Assembly (NCBI RefSeq): GCF_040790665.1
Contig: NZ_CP160849.1
Span: forward strand, 62,001 to 126,000
Source of the DNA: Sulfitobacter pontiacus
GTDB lineage: Bacteria; Pseudomonadota; Alphaproteobacteria; Rhodobacterales; Rhodobacteraceae
DNA length: 64,000 nucleotides
Reading direction: 5' to 3'
In this document: piece by piece, positions 49,362-58,561 of the stretch
Layout: each line of letters begins with the position of its first letter
How positions within the stretch are numbered: the first letter of the stretch is position 1
Made by a program: the position numbers and the translations under genes
The notes under the pieces: generated by a model
What the model was told of the DNA's origin: nothing
Seen by the model: only the letters and a program-made list of their open reading frames with translations
Databases searched by the model: none

Positions 49362-50714
49362 ATGGAAGTTGCACTGATCCTTTTGGCCGCAGGCAAAGGT
49401 ACCCGTATGCAATCGGATCTGCCCAAGGTTCTGCATGCGGTCGCCCACGCACCATTGTTAGAGCACGCCATGGCATCCGGTGCCGCACTGTCGCCTGCCC
49501 GCACGGTCGTTGTAGCAGGCCACGGGGCAGATCAGGTCCGCGCCGCAGCGCAGGCATTTGACGACGAAGCACAGGTCGTTGTGCAAGAGGAACAATTGGG
49601 CACCGCCCACGCCGTTGGTCAGGCGCGCGAGGCGCTGGCAGGCTTCGACGGCACGGCCATCGTGCTTTATGGCGATACGCCTTTCGTGCAGACCGAAACG
49701 CTTGAAAACATGTGCGCGGCACTTGAGACGAATGATGTCGTCGTGCTGGGCTTCGACGCCGCTGATCCTGCCCGCTATGGCCGTTTGGTAATGCAGGGCG
49801 ACAGCCTTGACCGCATCGTTGAATACAAGGATGCCACGGATCAAGAACGCGCTATAACCCTTTGTAATAGCGGTGTTGTCGCGTGCAAATCCGATCTGCT
49901 GTTTGATCTGATTGATGCGGTCGGCAACGACAACGCATCGGAAGAATACTACCTCACCGATATCATCGGCATTGCACGGGAACGCGGGTTGAAAGCCACT
50001 GCCGTCACCTGTGACGAGGCCGAGACGATGGGCGTGAACTCCCGCGTGGATCTGGCCGCTGCCGACGCCGCGTTCCAGTCGCGCGCCCGTGCAGCCATGC
50101 TCGAGGACGGCATCACGCTGATGGCCCCCGATACGGTCTATTTCGCCCGCGACACCTATATCGGCCGCGACACGGTGATCGAACCCAATGTGGTCTTTGG
50201 CCCCGGCGTGACGATTGAATCCGGTGCCACCATCCGCGCCTTCAGCCACCTTGAAGGCTGCCACGTCGCACGCGGCGGGGTCATCGGCCCCTACGCCCGC
50301 CTGCGCCCCGGTGCAGAGCTGTCCGAGGATGTGCGCATCGGCAACTTTGTCGAGGTCAAGAACGCGCAGATCGCCGAAGGGGCCAAGGTGAACCACCTGA
50401 GCTATATCGGCGACGCGACCATCGGTGCCAAAGCCAATATCGGCGCGGGCACGATCACCTGCAACTATGACGGCGTGATGAAGCACCACACCCATATCGG
50501 GGCCAATGCCTTTATCGGGTCGAACACCATGCTGGTGGCCCCCGTGCATATCGGCGACGGAGCCATGACGGGATCGGGGTCGGTCATCACCTCGGATGTG
50601 GAGGCTGACGCATTGGCGCTGGCGCGCGCGCATCAAGTCGAGAAACCGGGCATGGCGCGGAAATTGTTGGAAATGTTAAAGGCCAAGAAGGCCAAACAGC
50701 AGAGAGGCAGCTAA
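49362..50714 (+). CDS. glmU: Bifunctional UDP-GlcNAc pyrophosphorylase / GlcN-1-P acetyltransferase
   Basis: The 450-aa enzyme has the N-terminal uridyltransferase motif LLAAGKGTRMQSDLPKVLH and a C-terminal left-handed beta-helix of hexapeptide repeats with the acetyltransferase region GAGTITCNYDG. It makes UDP-GlcNAc for peptidoglycan and LPS. It is two bases upstream of glmS, which supplies its precursor. The leader (49320-49361) is AT-rich. Confidence 0.98.
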   Translation: MEVALILLAAGKGTRMQSDLPKVLHAVAHAPLLEHAMASGAALSPARTVVVAGHGADQVRAAAQAFDDEAQVVVQEEQLGTAHAVGQAREALAGFDGTAIVLYGDTPFVQTETLENMCAALETNDVVVLGFDAADPARYGRLVMQGDSLDRIVEYKDATDQERAITLCNSGVVACKSDLLFDLIDAVGNDNASEEYYLTDIIGIARERGLKATAVTCDEAETMGVNSRVDLAAADAAFQSRARAAMLEDGITLMAPDTVYFARDTYIGRDTVIEPNVVFGPGVTIESGATIRAFSHLEGCHVARGGVIGPYARLRPGAELSEDVRIGNFVEVKNAQIAEGAKVNHLSYIGDATIGAKANIGAGTITCNYDGVMKHHTHIGANAFIGSNTMLVAPVHIGDGAMTGSGSVITSDVEADALALARAHQVEKPGMARKLLEMLKAKKAKQQRGS

Positions 50715-50716
50715 TC

Positions 50717-52537
50717 ATGTGTGGTATTGTCGGTATCCTTGGCCAACACGAAGTTGCGCCTACCCTTGTCGAAGCCCTGAAACGTCTGGAATATCGCGGC
50801 TACGACAGCGCCGGTATCGCGACGATTGACGCGGGCAAGCTGGACCGCCGCCGCGCGGTCGGCAAACTGGTGAACCTGTCGGATCTGCTGGTGCACGAAC
50901 CGCTCGCCGGGAAGTCGGGCATCGGGCACACCCGTTGGGCGACCCATGGCGCGCCCTCGGTCACCAATGCGCACCCGCATCAGGCGGGGCCCGTGGCTGT
51001 TGTGCATAATGGCATCATCGAAAACTTCCGCGAGCTGCGCGCCGAACTGGCCAAGGACGGCGTTGAATTCGTGACCGAGACGGACACGGAAACGGTCGTG
51101 TTGCTCACCCAGAAATACATGGCCGAAGGGCTGGGCCCTGTAGACGCCGCGACCAAGACCATTGCGCGGCTGCATGGGGCTTTCGCGCTGGCGTTCCTGT
51201 TTGACGGTGAAGACGATCTGATGATCGGCGCGCGCAAGGGGGCCCCGCTAGCCGTCGGCTATGGCGACAACGAGATGTATCTGGGCAGCGACGCGATTGC
51301 GCTGTCACCCATGACGGACCGTGTGACCTACCTGGAGGAAGGCGACCGCGCCGTGCTGACCCGCACGTCGGTCAAGATTTACGACGCCGATGATGCCCCT
51401 GTTGACCGTGTGGTCAAGAAGATCAGTCTGGATACCACCCGCATCGACAAGGCCGGCCACAAGCACTTTATGGCGAAAGAGATCGCAGAGCAGCCCGCTG
51501 TCATTGGCGAGGCCCTGTCGCGCTATCTCACCGCGGACGGAGAGATCATGCTGCCCGATCCGGGGCTCGATTTCACCAAGATCGACCGTATCACCATGGT
51601 CGCCTGCGGCACGGCCTTCTACGCCTGCCTGACCGCGAAATACTGGTTCGAACAGATCGCCCGCATGCCGGTCGAGGTCGATGTCGCGTCGGAATTCCGC
51701 TATCGTGAACCGCCCATCTCGGACCGGACAATGGCGCTGTTTGTCAGCCAGTCGGGCGAAACCGCCGACACGCTGGCCGCGCTGCGCTATTGCGCGGGCA
51801 AGGCCGATCTTATCACTTCGGTCGTCAATGTGACTGAATCCTCCATCGCGCGGGAAAGCAATCTGGCGTTGCCGATCCACGCCGGTGTCGAAGTGGGCGT
51901 CGCCTCTACCAAAGCCTTTACCTGCCAGTTGACTGTCTTGTTCCTGATGGTGCTGAAAGCCGCCGTGGACCGCGGCGCGATCACCAAGGAAGAGCTGGCC
52001 GATTATGTCTCTGGTCTGCGGTCCATGCCGTCGCTGATCAACACCGCGCTCGAACAGAACGCTGCCCTGAGGGACGAAGCCTACAAGCTTTCCTCGGCCC
52101 GTGACGTGTTGTTCCTGGGGCGTGGCGCGATGTTCCCACTTGCCCTTGAAGGCGCGCTAAAACTGAAAGAAATCAGCTATATACACGCCGAAGCTTATGC
52201 CTCGGGAGAGCTCAAACACGGCCCGATCGCGCTGATCGACGAAAACGTGCCCGTGGTGGTCATGGCCCCCAACGACACGCTCTTCGACAAGACCGTCAGC
52301 AACATGCAAGAGGTCATGGCGCGCAAGGGCAAGGTTATCCTGATCTCGGATCGTGCGGGGCTGGATGAAGCCGCCGAAGGCACGTGGGGGCAGATCGAAA
52401 TGCCTCCCGTTGCCGATGCGCTCGCCCCCATCCTCTATGCGATCCCGGCGCAGTTGCTGGCCTATCACACCGCGATTGCCAAAGGCACCGATGTCGACCA
52501 ACCGCGCAACTTGGCTAAATCGGTGACTGTGGAATGA
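50717..52537 (+). CDS. glmS: Glutamine--fructose-6-phosphate aminotransferase
   Basis: The 606-aa enzyme has the N-terminal glutaminase nucleophile (MCGIVGILGQ, Cys1 after Met removal) with RLEYRGYDSAGIA, and two SIS domains (ACGTAFYA, SQSGETADTLAAL) ending in the conserved PRNLAKSVTVE. It produces glucosamine-6-phosphate. There is no sign of a glmS ribozyme in the two-base gap after glmU. Confidence 0.98.
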   Translation: MCGIVGILGQHEVAPTLVEALKRLEYRGYDSAGIATIDAGKLDRRRAVGKLVNLSDLLVHEPLAGKSGIGHTRWATHGAPSVTNAHPHQAGPVAVVHNGIIENFRELRAELAKDGVEFVTETDTETVVLLTQKYMAEGLGPVDAATKTIARLHGAFALAFLFDGEDDLMIGARKGAPLAVGYGDNEMYLGSDAIALSPMTDRVTYLEEGDRAVLTRTSVKIYDADDAPVDRVVKKISLDTTRIDKAGHKHFMAKEIAEQPAVIGEALSRYLTADGEIMLPDPGLDFTKIDRITMVACGTAFYACLTAKYWFEQIARMPVEVDVASEFRYREPPISDRTMALFVSQSGETADTLAALRYCAGKADLITSVVNVTESSIARESNLALPIHAGVEVGVASTKAFTCQLTVLFLMVLKAAVDRGAITKEELADYVSGLRSMPSLINTALEQNAALRDEAYKLSSARDVLFLGRGAMFPLALEGALKLKEISYIHAEAYASGELKHGPIALIDENVPVVVMAPNDTLFDKTVSNMQEVMARKGKVILISDRAGLDEAAEGTWGQIEMPPVADALAPILYAIPAQLLAYHTAIAKGTDVDQPRNLAKSVTVE

Positions 52538-53271
52538 ACCTTGCCCCCTATATGGCGCAGCTGAACGAACTGGCTGATCCCGCCGCTGTCGAGAAGATGC
52601 AGGCCTATCACAAGGTGGATCGTCCCTATCTGGGCGTTGCCAATCCGCAGATCAACGATCTGACCAAAGCGTGGCGGGCCGAGCTGTCGCTGACCGACCG
52701 GATCGCGCTGGCCGATGCCCTGTGGCAAACGGATATCTTCGAGGCGCGGGTGGCGGCGGCCAAGCTGCTGACCCAGGCCCGTCTGCGCCCGGATGACGAA
52801 CCCGCGTGGCAGTTGATCCAAAGCTGGGTACCGGACTTCGACAGCTGGGCCATCGCGGATCATGCCTGCATGGCGGCGCAAAAACGGTTGCTGGCAGACC
52901 CTCAACGTCTGGATGTGGTAGAGACCTGGACCCAATCGGGCGCACTCTGGTCGAAGCGGGCGGCGCTTGTCGCCACCCTGCCTTGGACCAAGCAGAACAA
53001 CCCCAAGCCCGAAGAGCTGGACGCGCGCGAGCGTATCCTTGGGTGGGCAGCGGGGTATCTGCCGGTCAAGAACGGCATCCTGCAAAAGGCCATCGCCTGG
53101 TGGGTCCGCGACCTCAGCCGTCATGACCCCGTGCGCGCCGCCGCCTTTATCGAGGACAACCGCGCCACCCTCAAACCCTATGCGATCAAGGAAGCCGCGC
53201 GCCATATGCCGGACTTCCCGCTGGAAGCCCCAGTGGCGGCGGAAGACGAAGCCCCCGCATCAGATAGCTGA
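52534..53271 (+). CDS. DNA alkylation repair protein, AlkD type
   Basis: The 245-aa all-helical protein has the HEAT-like AlkD pattern (YHKVDRPYLGVANPQINDL, SWVPDFDSWAIADHACMAA, NWxx-like WAAGYLPVKNGILQKAIAWW). AlkD glycosylases excise N3- and N7-alkylpurines. It overlaps glmS by ATGA, so it is expressed with amino-sugar synthesis genes, an unexplained link. Confidence 0.9.
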   Translation: MNLAPYMAQLNELADPAAVEKMQAYHKVDRPYLGVANPQINDLTKAWRAELSLTDRIALADALWQTDIFEARVAAAKLLTQARLRPDDEPAWQLIQSWVPDFDSWAIADHACMAAQKRLLADPQRLDVVETWTQSGALWSKRAALVATLPWTKQNNPKPEELDARERILGWAAGYLPVKNGILQKAIAWWVRDLSRHDPVRAAAFIEDNRATLKPYAIKEAARHMPDFPLEAPVAAEDEAPASDS

Positions 53272-53280
53272 TCCCTACAG

Positions 53281-53319
53281 AAAACGGGCGTCCAAGGTTC
53301 CCCCTCGGACGTCCGTTTT
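53281..53319. terminator. Bidirectional rho-independent terminator
   Basis: AAAACGGGCGTCC pairs with GGACGTCCGTTTT (13 bp, one G-T pair) around a 13-base loop, with T-rich flanks on both strands. It serves the glmU-glmS-alkD operon and the convergent lipoprotein gene. Confidence 0.9.
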
Positions 53320-53344
53320 GTATTTTACACCGTCACCGCGTGGC

Positions 53345-53854
53345 TTAGCCGTTGGTGGACACTTCAACCTTGGTCAGATCCGTCAGCGACGCGCCAATCA
53401 GACGCAGCGCCGACAACGACATGCGGCTCCCGCCCGAGGCAGGCCCATCCAGCGGGATCAGTTCAACCGTAGAGGATTTGCCCGTCGCGGGGTTGGTCAC
53501 GCGGCCCTGCATTTCCGATTTCACCAGCGGTGTTTTCATCCACAGCCCCGGCTCTGTCGCGCTGCCAAGCGAGGCGACGGTGGTGCCCAGCGATTTTGCC
53601 CCTGCCTCAGCAGGTTTTGACGCCTCGGCGCGTTGTTCGGCCGTTGTGGTGTCAAGCGCGTCGGCTGTGCGTGCCCCAGCAGGCGGACGGGCAGCCGCGG
53701 TGGCGGACGACAGGGACGCCTCTGCACGCGCCTCGGCCTCGGCCGTGGGTGGGGCTGCGTCCGCCCCGCGTTTGCCCAAACCCAAACGATCCGTTACGCC
53801 CGTACATCCGGCCAGAGCAACGACAGCGACACCTAGAATAATATAATGTTTCAT
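53345..53854 (-). CDS. Small lipoprotein, function unknown
   Basis: The 169-aa product has a lipoprotein signal (MKHYIILGVAVVALAGC, Cys17), an Ala/Glu-rich linker (about 30-95) and a compact C-terminal part (GLWMKTPLVKSEMQGRV, TGKSSTVELIPLDGPASG, RMSLSALRLIGASLTDL). Close relatives in Rhodobacterales are sometimes called D-galactarate dehydratase, which is not supported here. The C-terminal part may be an envelope-associated domain. It is monocistronic. Confidence 0.8.
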   Translation of the reverse strand: MKHYIILGVAVVALAGCTGVTDRLGLGKRGADAAPPTAEAEARAEASLSSATAAARPPAGARTADALDTTTAEQRAEASKPAEAGAKSLGTTVASLGSATEPGLWMKTPLVKSEMQGRVTNPATGKSSTVELIPLDGPASGGSRMSLSALRLIGASLTDLTKVEVSTNG

Positions 53855-53939
53855 GGGCTAAATCTAACGCTCCCCCCCTGCCGCTTCAATCTCCTAAATG
53901 CTACTTGCCCCGGGATGGGCCGATGTTTACCTATGGGAT

Positions 53940-54947
53940 ATGAATGCACCTTTGATTGACCCGTTCGCCCGCGCTATCACCTATCTGCGCGTCTCTGTCA
54001 CAGACCGCTGTGACTTCCGCTGTGTTTATTGCATGTCCGAGAATATGAATTTCCTCCCCAAGAAGGAACTTCTGACCTTGGAAGAGCTGGATCGGCTGTG
54101 CACCAACTTTGTCGATCTGGGTGTGCAAAAGCTGCGCATCACCGGCGGTGAGCCTTTGGTCCGCAAGGGTATCATGACCTTCTTTGACAGCATGACACGC
54201 CATCTGGATGCCGGCACGCTGAAAGAGCTGACGTTGACCACCAATGGCAGCCAGTTGGAACGCTATGCCGCCGATCTTTATGCTGCGGGCGTGCGCCGTG
54301 TGAATGTCTCGCTTGATACGCTGGACGATCAGAAATTCGCCGACATCACCCGTTGGGGACGTCTGCCGCAGGTGCTGCGCGGGATCGACGCGGCGCAGAA
54401 TGCCGGGCTGCGGGTCAAGATCAACGCCGTCGCGCTGAAAGGCTTCAACGAGGCAGAACTGCCGTCGATGACCGCATGGTGTGCGGATCGCGGGATTGAT
54501 CTGACCTGGATCGAGGTGATGCCCATGGGCGACTTGGGCAACGAAGACCGCTTGGGCCAGTATTGGTCGCTCAAGGATGTGCGCCGCACCTACGAGGAAC
54601 ATTACACCGTCACCGATCTGGCCGAGAATACGGGCGGCCCTGCCCGATATGTCCGGCTGGAAGAGACCGGCCAGAAGATCGGCTTTATCACGCCGCTGTC
54701 CCATAATTTCTGCGAAAGCTGCAACCGCGTGCGGATCACCTGCACCGGTGAAATCTACATGTGTCTGGGGCAGGAAGATGTGGCCGACCTGCGCGCGCCC
54801 TTGCGCAATCACCCCGATGACGACGCGCCCTTGAAAGACGCAATTCGCGCGGCGATCAACCTTAAGCCCAAGGGCCACGACTTTGATTATTCACGGCAAA
54901 AGCTGGATGGGCAGATGCCCCGCCACATGAGCCACACAGGCGGCTGA
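53940..54947 (+). CDS. moaA: GTP 3',8-cyclase MoaA
   Basis: The 335-aa radical SAM enzyme has the SAM cluster CDFRCVYC (Cys24, 28, 31), GGEPL, and the C-terminal second cluster [18 protein letters not shown]. It makes the first intermediate of molybdopterin with MoaC. It stands apart from other moa genes. The start at 53940 ([11 protein letters not shown]) is chosen over upstream in-frame codons because of MoaA length. Confidence 0.97.
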   Translation: MNAPLIDPFARAITYLRVSVTDRCDFRCVYCMSENMNFLPKKELLTLEELDRLCTNFVDLGVQKLRITGGEPLVRKGIMTFFDSMTRHLDAGTLKELTLTTNGSQLERYAADLYAAGVRRVNVSLDTLDDQKFADITRWGRLPQVLRGIDAAQNAGLRVKINAVALKGFNEAELPSMTAWCADRGIDLTWIEVMPMGDLGNEDRLGQYWSLKDVRRTYEEHYTVTDLAENTGGPARYVRLEETGQKIGFITPLSHNFCESCNRVRITCTGEIYMCLGQEDVADLRAPLRNHPDDDAPLKDAIRAAINLKPKGHDFDYSRQKLDGQMPRHMSHTGG

Positions 54948-54954
54948 CGCGACC

Positions 54955-56238
54955 GTGTCCGCGCCTTTCCTGTACCGCGCCTGGGTTCTTGCCAGCCGCT
55001 GCCTGATCCCCTTTGCCGCCAGCGCAGAGGCGCGCAAGCTGAACGCGCAAGACGTGCCCGCCGCCCGCGCGGGAGAGAAACGCGGCATCGCCACACATCC
55101 GCGCCCAAGCGGCGCGCTTGTCTGGGTGCATGCGGCGTCCGTAGGCGAAAGCCTGTCGGTGCTTGCGCTGATCACCCGCATGGGGCATATGCTGCCCGAC
55201 GCGCATTTCCTGATCACCTCGGGCACCGCGACCTCGGCCAGGCTGGTGGACCAACGTCTGCCGCCGCGCAGCCTGCACCAGTTTGCCCCGCTGGACGCCC
55301 CCGGCCCGTTAAAGCGGTTCCTGGCCCATTGGCAGCCCGACGCCGCGATATTTGTCGAAAGCGAGATCTGGCCGCAGATGTTGCGACGGACCCACGCGAC
55401 AGGCGCGCCCATGGCGCTGGTCAATGCGCGCATGTCTGACAAGACGGTCGAGTTCTGGGAGAAATGGCCCCGCACTGCCCGCTACCTGTTCGATGTCTTT
55501 ACGCTGATCGTAACGCAGAATGACGCGATGGCGCGCAACATGATCCGCATGCATGCCCCCGCCGATCGTGTGTCGCCGGGCGTGAACCTGAAATCCATGG
55601 CCGGCCCGCTGCCCGTCGATGCACAGGCGTTGGCGTCTGCGCGCACAGCGCTTGGCGGGCGGGCGGTCTGGGTCGCCTCTTCCACCCACGAAGGCGAGGA
55701 ACGCAGCGTGCTTGACGCGCATAAGAAGCTGCTGCGCCAGATCCCCGATCTGTGTCTTATCCTTGCCCCGCGCCACCCCGAACGCGGCGATGCGGTAGAG
55801 GCGCTGGTTCAGGACGCGGGGCTGACCGTGCAGCGTCGCAGCCGTGGGGACGCCCCCGGGGGGCAGGTCTATCTGGCCGACACGCTGGGGGAATTGGGCC
55901 TCTGGTACAGCCTGTCCGATGTCGTGTTTCTGGGCGGATCGCTGCTGCCCATTGGCGGGCATAACCCGTTCGAGGTGGCGCAATCGGGTGCCGCCGTGCT
56001 GTCGGGCAACCATGTTGCGGCCTTTGCGGAAACCTATGCCCAGCTTGAGGCTGAAGGCGCTGCGCGGATCGTGGCGGATGGCGATGATCTGGCCACCCGC
56101 GTTGCCGCGCTCTTGACCAAACCGGACGAGCTGGCGACGATGACCGCAGCCGCTGCCCGCTTCATCGCGGCACAAGATGACCAGCTTGATGCCATCGCCA
56201 GCCGTCTGATCACCACATTGAAGTTGGATACCCCATGA
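54955..56238 (+). CDS. waaA: 3-deoxy-D-manno-octulosonic acid (Kdo) transferase
   Basis: The 427-aa GT30-family enzyme has an N-terminal membrane-associated segment, LVWVHAASVGESLS, ESEIWPQML and the C-terminal GGSLLPIGGHNPFE nucleotide-sugar site. It transfers Kdo to lipid A precursor. The start is a GTG 7 bases after moaA. It overlaps the next gene by ATGA. Confidence 0.95.
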   Translation: MSAPFLYRAWVLASRCLIPFAASAEARKLNAQDVPAARAGEKRGIATHPRPSGALVWVHAASVGESLSVLALITRMGHMLPDAHFLITSGTATSARLVDQRLPPRSLHQFAPLDAPGPLKRFLAHWQPDAAIFVESEIWPQMLRRTHATGAPMALVNARMSDKTVEFWEKWPRTARYLFDVFTLIVTQNDAMARNMIRMHAPADRVSPGVNLKSMAGPLPVDAQALASARTALGGRAVWVASSTHEGEERSVLDAHKKLLRQIPDLCLILAPRHPERGDAVEALVQDAGLTVQRRSRGDAPGGQVYLADTLGELGLWYSLSDVVFLGGSLLPIGGHNPFEVAQSGAAVLSGNHVAAFAETYAQLEAEGAARIVADGDDLATRVAALLTKPDELATMTAAAARFIAAQDDQLDAIASRLITTLKLDTP

Positions 56239-57296
56239 CGCACCCCCTTGCCCGCACCGATGTGATCGCGCCGAATTTCAAACGCAGGCTCAGCGGCGTG
56301 ACGGCCACTGTGATGCGGCTGGTACCGGTCCAATCGCGCGATATCTCTATCGCGGCGACGGGCCCCGTTGTGCCCGAGGATGTGCCGCAGGTGCCGCTGG
56401 CCTCGCTTGTGACCATGTCGCGCCGCGGGCCGTCACCGTCGGGCTGGCGGGTCTGGCACGCGCGGCGCAACGTCGAGATGCTGGGCGGGCTGGCGCTGCG
56501 CTATCTGCTGGGCAAGCGGCTCAAGCTGATGTTCACCTCGGCCAGCCAGCGTGAACAGACCGGCCTGACGCGCTGGCTGATCCGGCGGATGGATGCCGTG
56601 GTGGCGACCTCGGACCGGACAAACGCCTATCTGGAAAACCCCGGCCATGTGATCATGCACGGGATCGACACCGAGGGCTTTGCCCCCTCGCCCGACCGCG
56701 CTGCCCTGCGCGCCGAGCTTAAGCTGCCAGTGAACGCGACGCTGGTGGGTTGCTATGGCCGTATCCGCGCCCAAAAGGGCACCGATGCCTTTGTCGAGGC
56801 GATGCTGCCGATCCTGCGGGACAACCCCGATGTCGTCGCCCTTGTAATGGGACGCGCGACCGAGAAATACGAGAGCTTCGAGAAGGGCCTGAAAGACCGT
56901 GCCCGCGCCGAAGGGCTGTCGGACCGGATGCTGTTCCTGCCAGAGGTGCCCGTGGGCGATATGGCGGATTTCTACCGCGTGCTGGACCTTTACGTCGCCC
57001 CCCAACGGTGGGAGGGCTTCGGCCTCACCCCGATCGAGGCGATGGCCTGCGGTGTACCCGTGGTCGCGACCCGTGTGGGGGCCTTTGAAAAGCTGGTGGT
57101 GCAAGGTACGACGGGCCTACTGGTGGACCCCGATGACATTCCCGCGCTCGAGGCCGCGACGCGCGATGCTCTGTCCGACCGGACCCGACTGGCCGCATGG
57201 GCAGAGGCCGGGCGCAGCTATGTGATGTCGGATTTCTCTATCGCGCGCGAAGCGGCGGCGCTGGTCAAAATCTATCGCAAGCTGCTGGCGGCATAG
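56235..57296 (+). CDS. LPS core glycosyltransferase, GT4 (LpsB-like)
   Basis: The 353-aa GT-B glycosyltransferase has the acceptor region at the N-terminus and the GT4 donor-binding elements GCYGRIRAQKGTDAFVEAM and PQRWEGFGLTPIEAMACG (Glu-x7-Glu). It is coupled to waaA and likely adds an outer core sugar (LpsB is a mannosyltransferase in Rhizobium). The exact sugar is not determined. Confidence 0.88.
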   Translation: MTHPLARTDVIAPNFKRRLSGVTATVMRLVPVQSRDISIAATGPVVPEDVPQVPLASLVTMSRRGPSPSGWRVWHARRNVEMLGGLALRYLLGKRLKLMFTSASQREQTGLTRWLIRRMDAVVATSDRTNAYLENPGHVIMHGIDTEGFAPSPDRAALRAELKLPVNATLVGCYGRIRAQKGTDAFVEAMLPILRDNPDVVALVMGRATEKYESFEKGLKDRARAEGLSDRMLFLPEVPVGDMADFYRVLDLYVAPQRWEGFGLTPIEAMACGVPVVATRVGAFEKLVVQGTTGLLVDPDDIPALEAATRDALSDRTRLAAWAEAGRSYVMSDFSIAREAAALVKIYRKLLAA

Positions 57297-57320
57297 GGCG
57301 CGGGTTTCCCCCCGCCCTAT
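57293..57320. terminator. Hairpin between convergent glycosyltransferase and M20 genes
   Basis: ATAGGGCG pairs perfectly with CGCCCTAT, with an inner GGG-TTT-CCC stem. It includes the LpsB-like stop codon. It has no clear T tail on either side, so its terminator role is tentative. Confidence 0.4.
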
Positions 57321-57330
57321 GCCTGTGTGA

Positions 57331-58494
57331 TCAGCCGATGGGCATGCGTTGTTCAGCGATACCGGCCCACCAGCTGCAGCCCGCGGGAATGATATCGTCG
57401 TTAAAGTTATACATCGGATGGTGCACCATCGCGGTGTCGCCATTGCCGACCAGAATATAGGCACCGGGGCGCTCTTCGAGCATAAAGGCGAAATCCTCGC
57501 CCCCCATGACCAAAGGTGCTTCGTCGCATTGCCCCGAGATGCCGCGCGCGACATCCGCCGCGAATTCAGTCTGTTCGTCGTGGTTCACCATCACTGGATA
57601 GTTGCGCACGTATTTGACCTTGGCCGTCGCGCCAAAGGTCGCCGCGATGCCTTCACAAATCTCTGTCACGCGCTTTTCAGCCAGATCGCGCAGGTCATTG
57701 GACAGGGTGCGCACGGTACCCAGCAAGTTCACCCGCTGCGGGATCACGTTGAACGCCTTGGACGAGGATTCGATCGAGGTGATCGAGACAACGATATTGC
57801 CCACGGGGTCCGCGTTCCGGCTGACGATGGTTTGCAGCGCGGTGATGATATGTGCGGTGACCACACCGGTATCGATGGTCTCGTGTGGTTTGGCCGCGTG
57901 GCCGCCCAGACCCTCGACTTCGATTTCCAGCAGGTCGGTGGCCGCAAAGAACGGGCCGGGGCGGATGCCGAATTGGCCGGCGGGAATGCCGGGCCAGTTG
58001 TGCATGCCATAGACTTCCTGAATGCCCCAGCGTTCCATCATGCCGTCCTTGCACATCTCGCGCCCGCCGCCGCCGCCTTCTTCGGCAGGCTGAAAGATCA
58101 CCACAACAGTCCCGTCAAAGTTCCGTGTCTCGGCCAGATACTGCGCCGCGCCCAATAGCATCGCCGTGTGGCCGTCGTGGCCGCAGGCATGCATCGCATT
58201 GGGCGTTTTGGAGGCATAGTCCAGCCCCGTCTGTTCGTGGATCGGCAGCGCGTCCATATCGGCACGCAGCCCGATGACCTTGCCCGAGGTGGTGGCATTG
58301 CCCTTGATCACGCCGACAACACCGGTACGCCCGATGCCTTCGACAACTTCGTCACAGCCGAAGGCGCGCAGTTTCTCGGCCACGGTGGCAGAGGTGCGAT
58401 GCGTCTCGAACAGGATCTCGGGGTGTTCGTGCAAATCACGTCGCCATGCGGTGATGTCATTGTGCAATTCGGCAAATCGGTTCTTAACGGGCAT
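57331..58494 (-). CDS. M20 family amidohydrolase (hippurate/aminoacylase-like), paralog A
   Basis: The 387-aa metallohydrolase has CGHDGHTA at 104-111 (Cys104, His106, His109), the catalytic PAEEGGGG (Glu138-139), LGGHAAKPHETID (dimerisation loop) and GGEDFAFML. It is an M20D-type amidohydrolase, which removes acyl groups from amino acids. It starts at 58494 (MPVKNRFAEL). It closely resembles the next gene, upstream on this strand. Substrate unknown. Confidence 0.92.
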   Translation of the reverse strand: MPVKNRFAELHNDITAWRRDLHEHPEILFETHRTSATVAEKLRAFGCDEVVEGIGRTGVVGVIKGNATTSGKVIGLRADMDALPIHEQTGLDYASKTPNAMHACGHDGHTAMLLGAAQYLAETRNFDGTVVVIFQPAEEGGGGGREMCKDGMMERWGIQEVYGMHNWPGIPAGQFGIRPGPFFAATDLLEIEVEGLGGHAAKPHETIDTGVVTAHIITALQTIVSRNADPVGNIVVSITSIESSSKAFNVIPQRVNLLGTVRTLSNDLRDLAEKRVTEICEGIAATFGATAKVKYVRNYPVMVNHDEQTEFAADVARGISGQCDEAPLVMGGEDFAFMLEERPGAYILVGNGDTAMVHHPMYNFNDDIIPAGCSWWAGIAEQRMPIG

Positions 58495-58561
58495 TTTTCG
58501 AAGTCCTTGAAGTCTGTGAAAAAAGGGAACGCGCAGCGCCCCTTTCGGGCAAAGCCGGCGG

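Noticed and set aside
50711..50720. A glmS ribozyme or riboswitch
   Set aside because: Only two bases separate glmU and glmS, so there is no room, and that ribozyme is a Gram-positive feature.
53345..53854. D-galactarate dehydratase
   Set aside because: The protein is a 169-aa lipoprotein with no dehydratase motifs; that name for similar proteins appears to be an annotation error.
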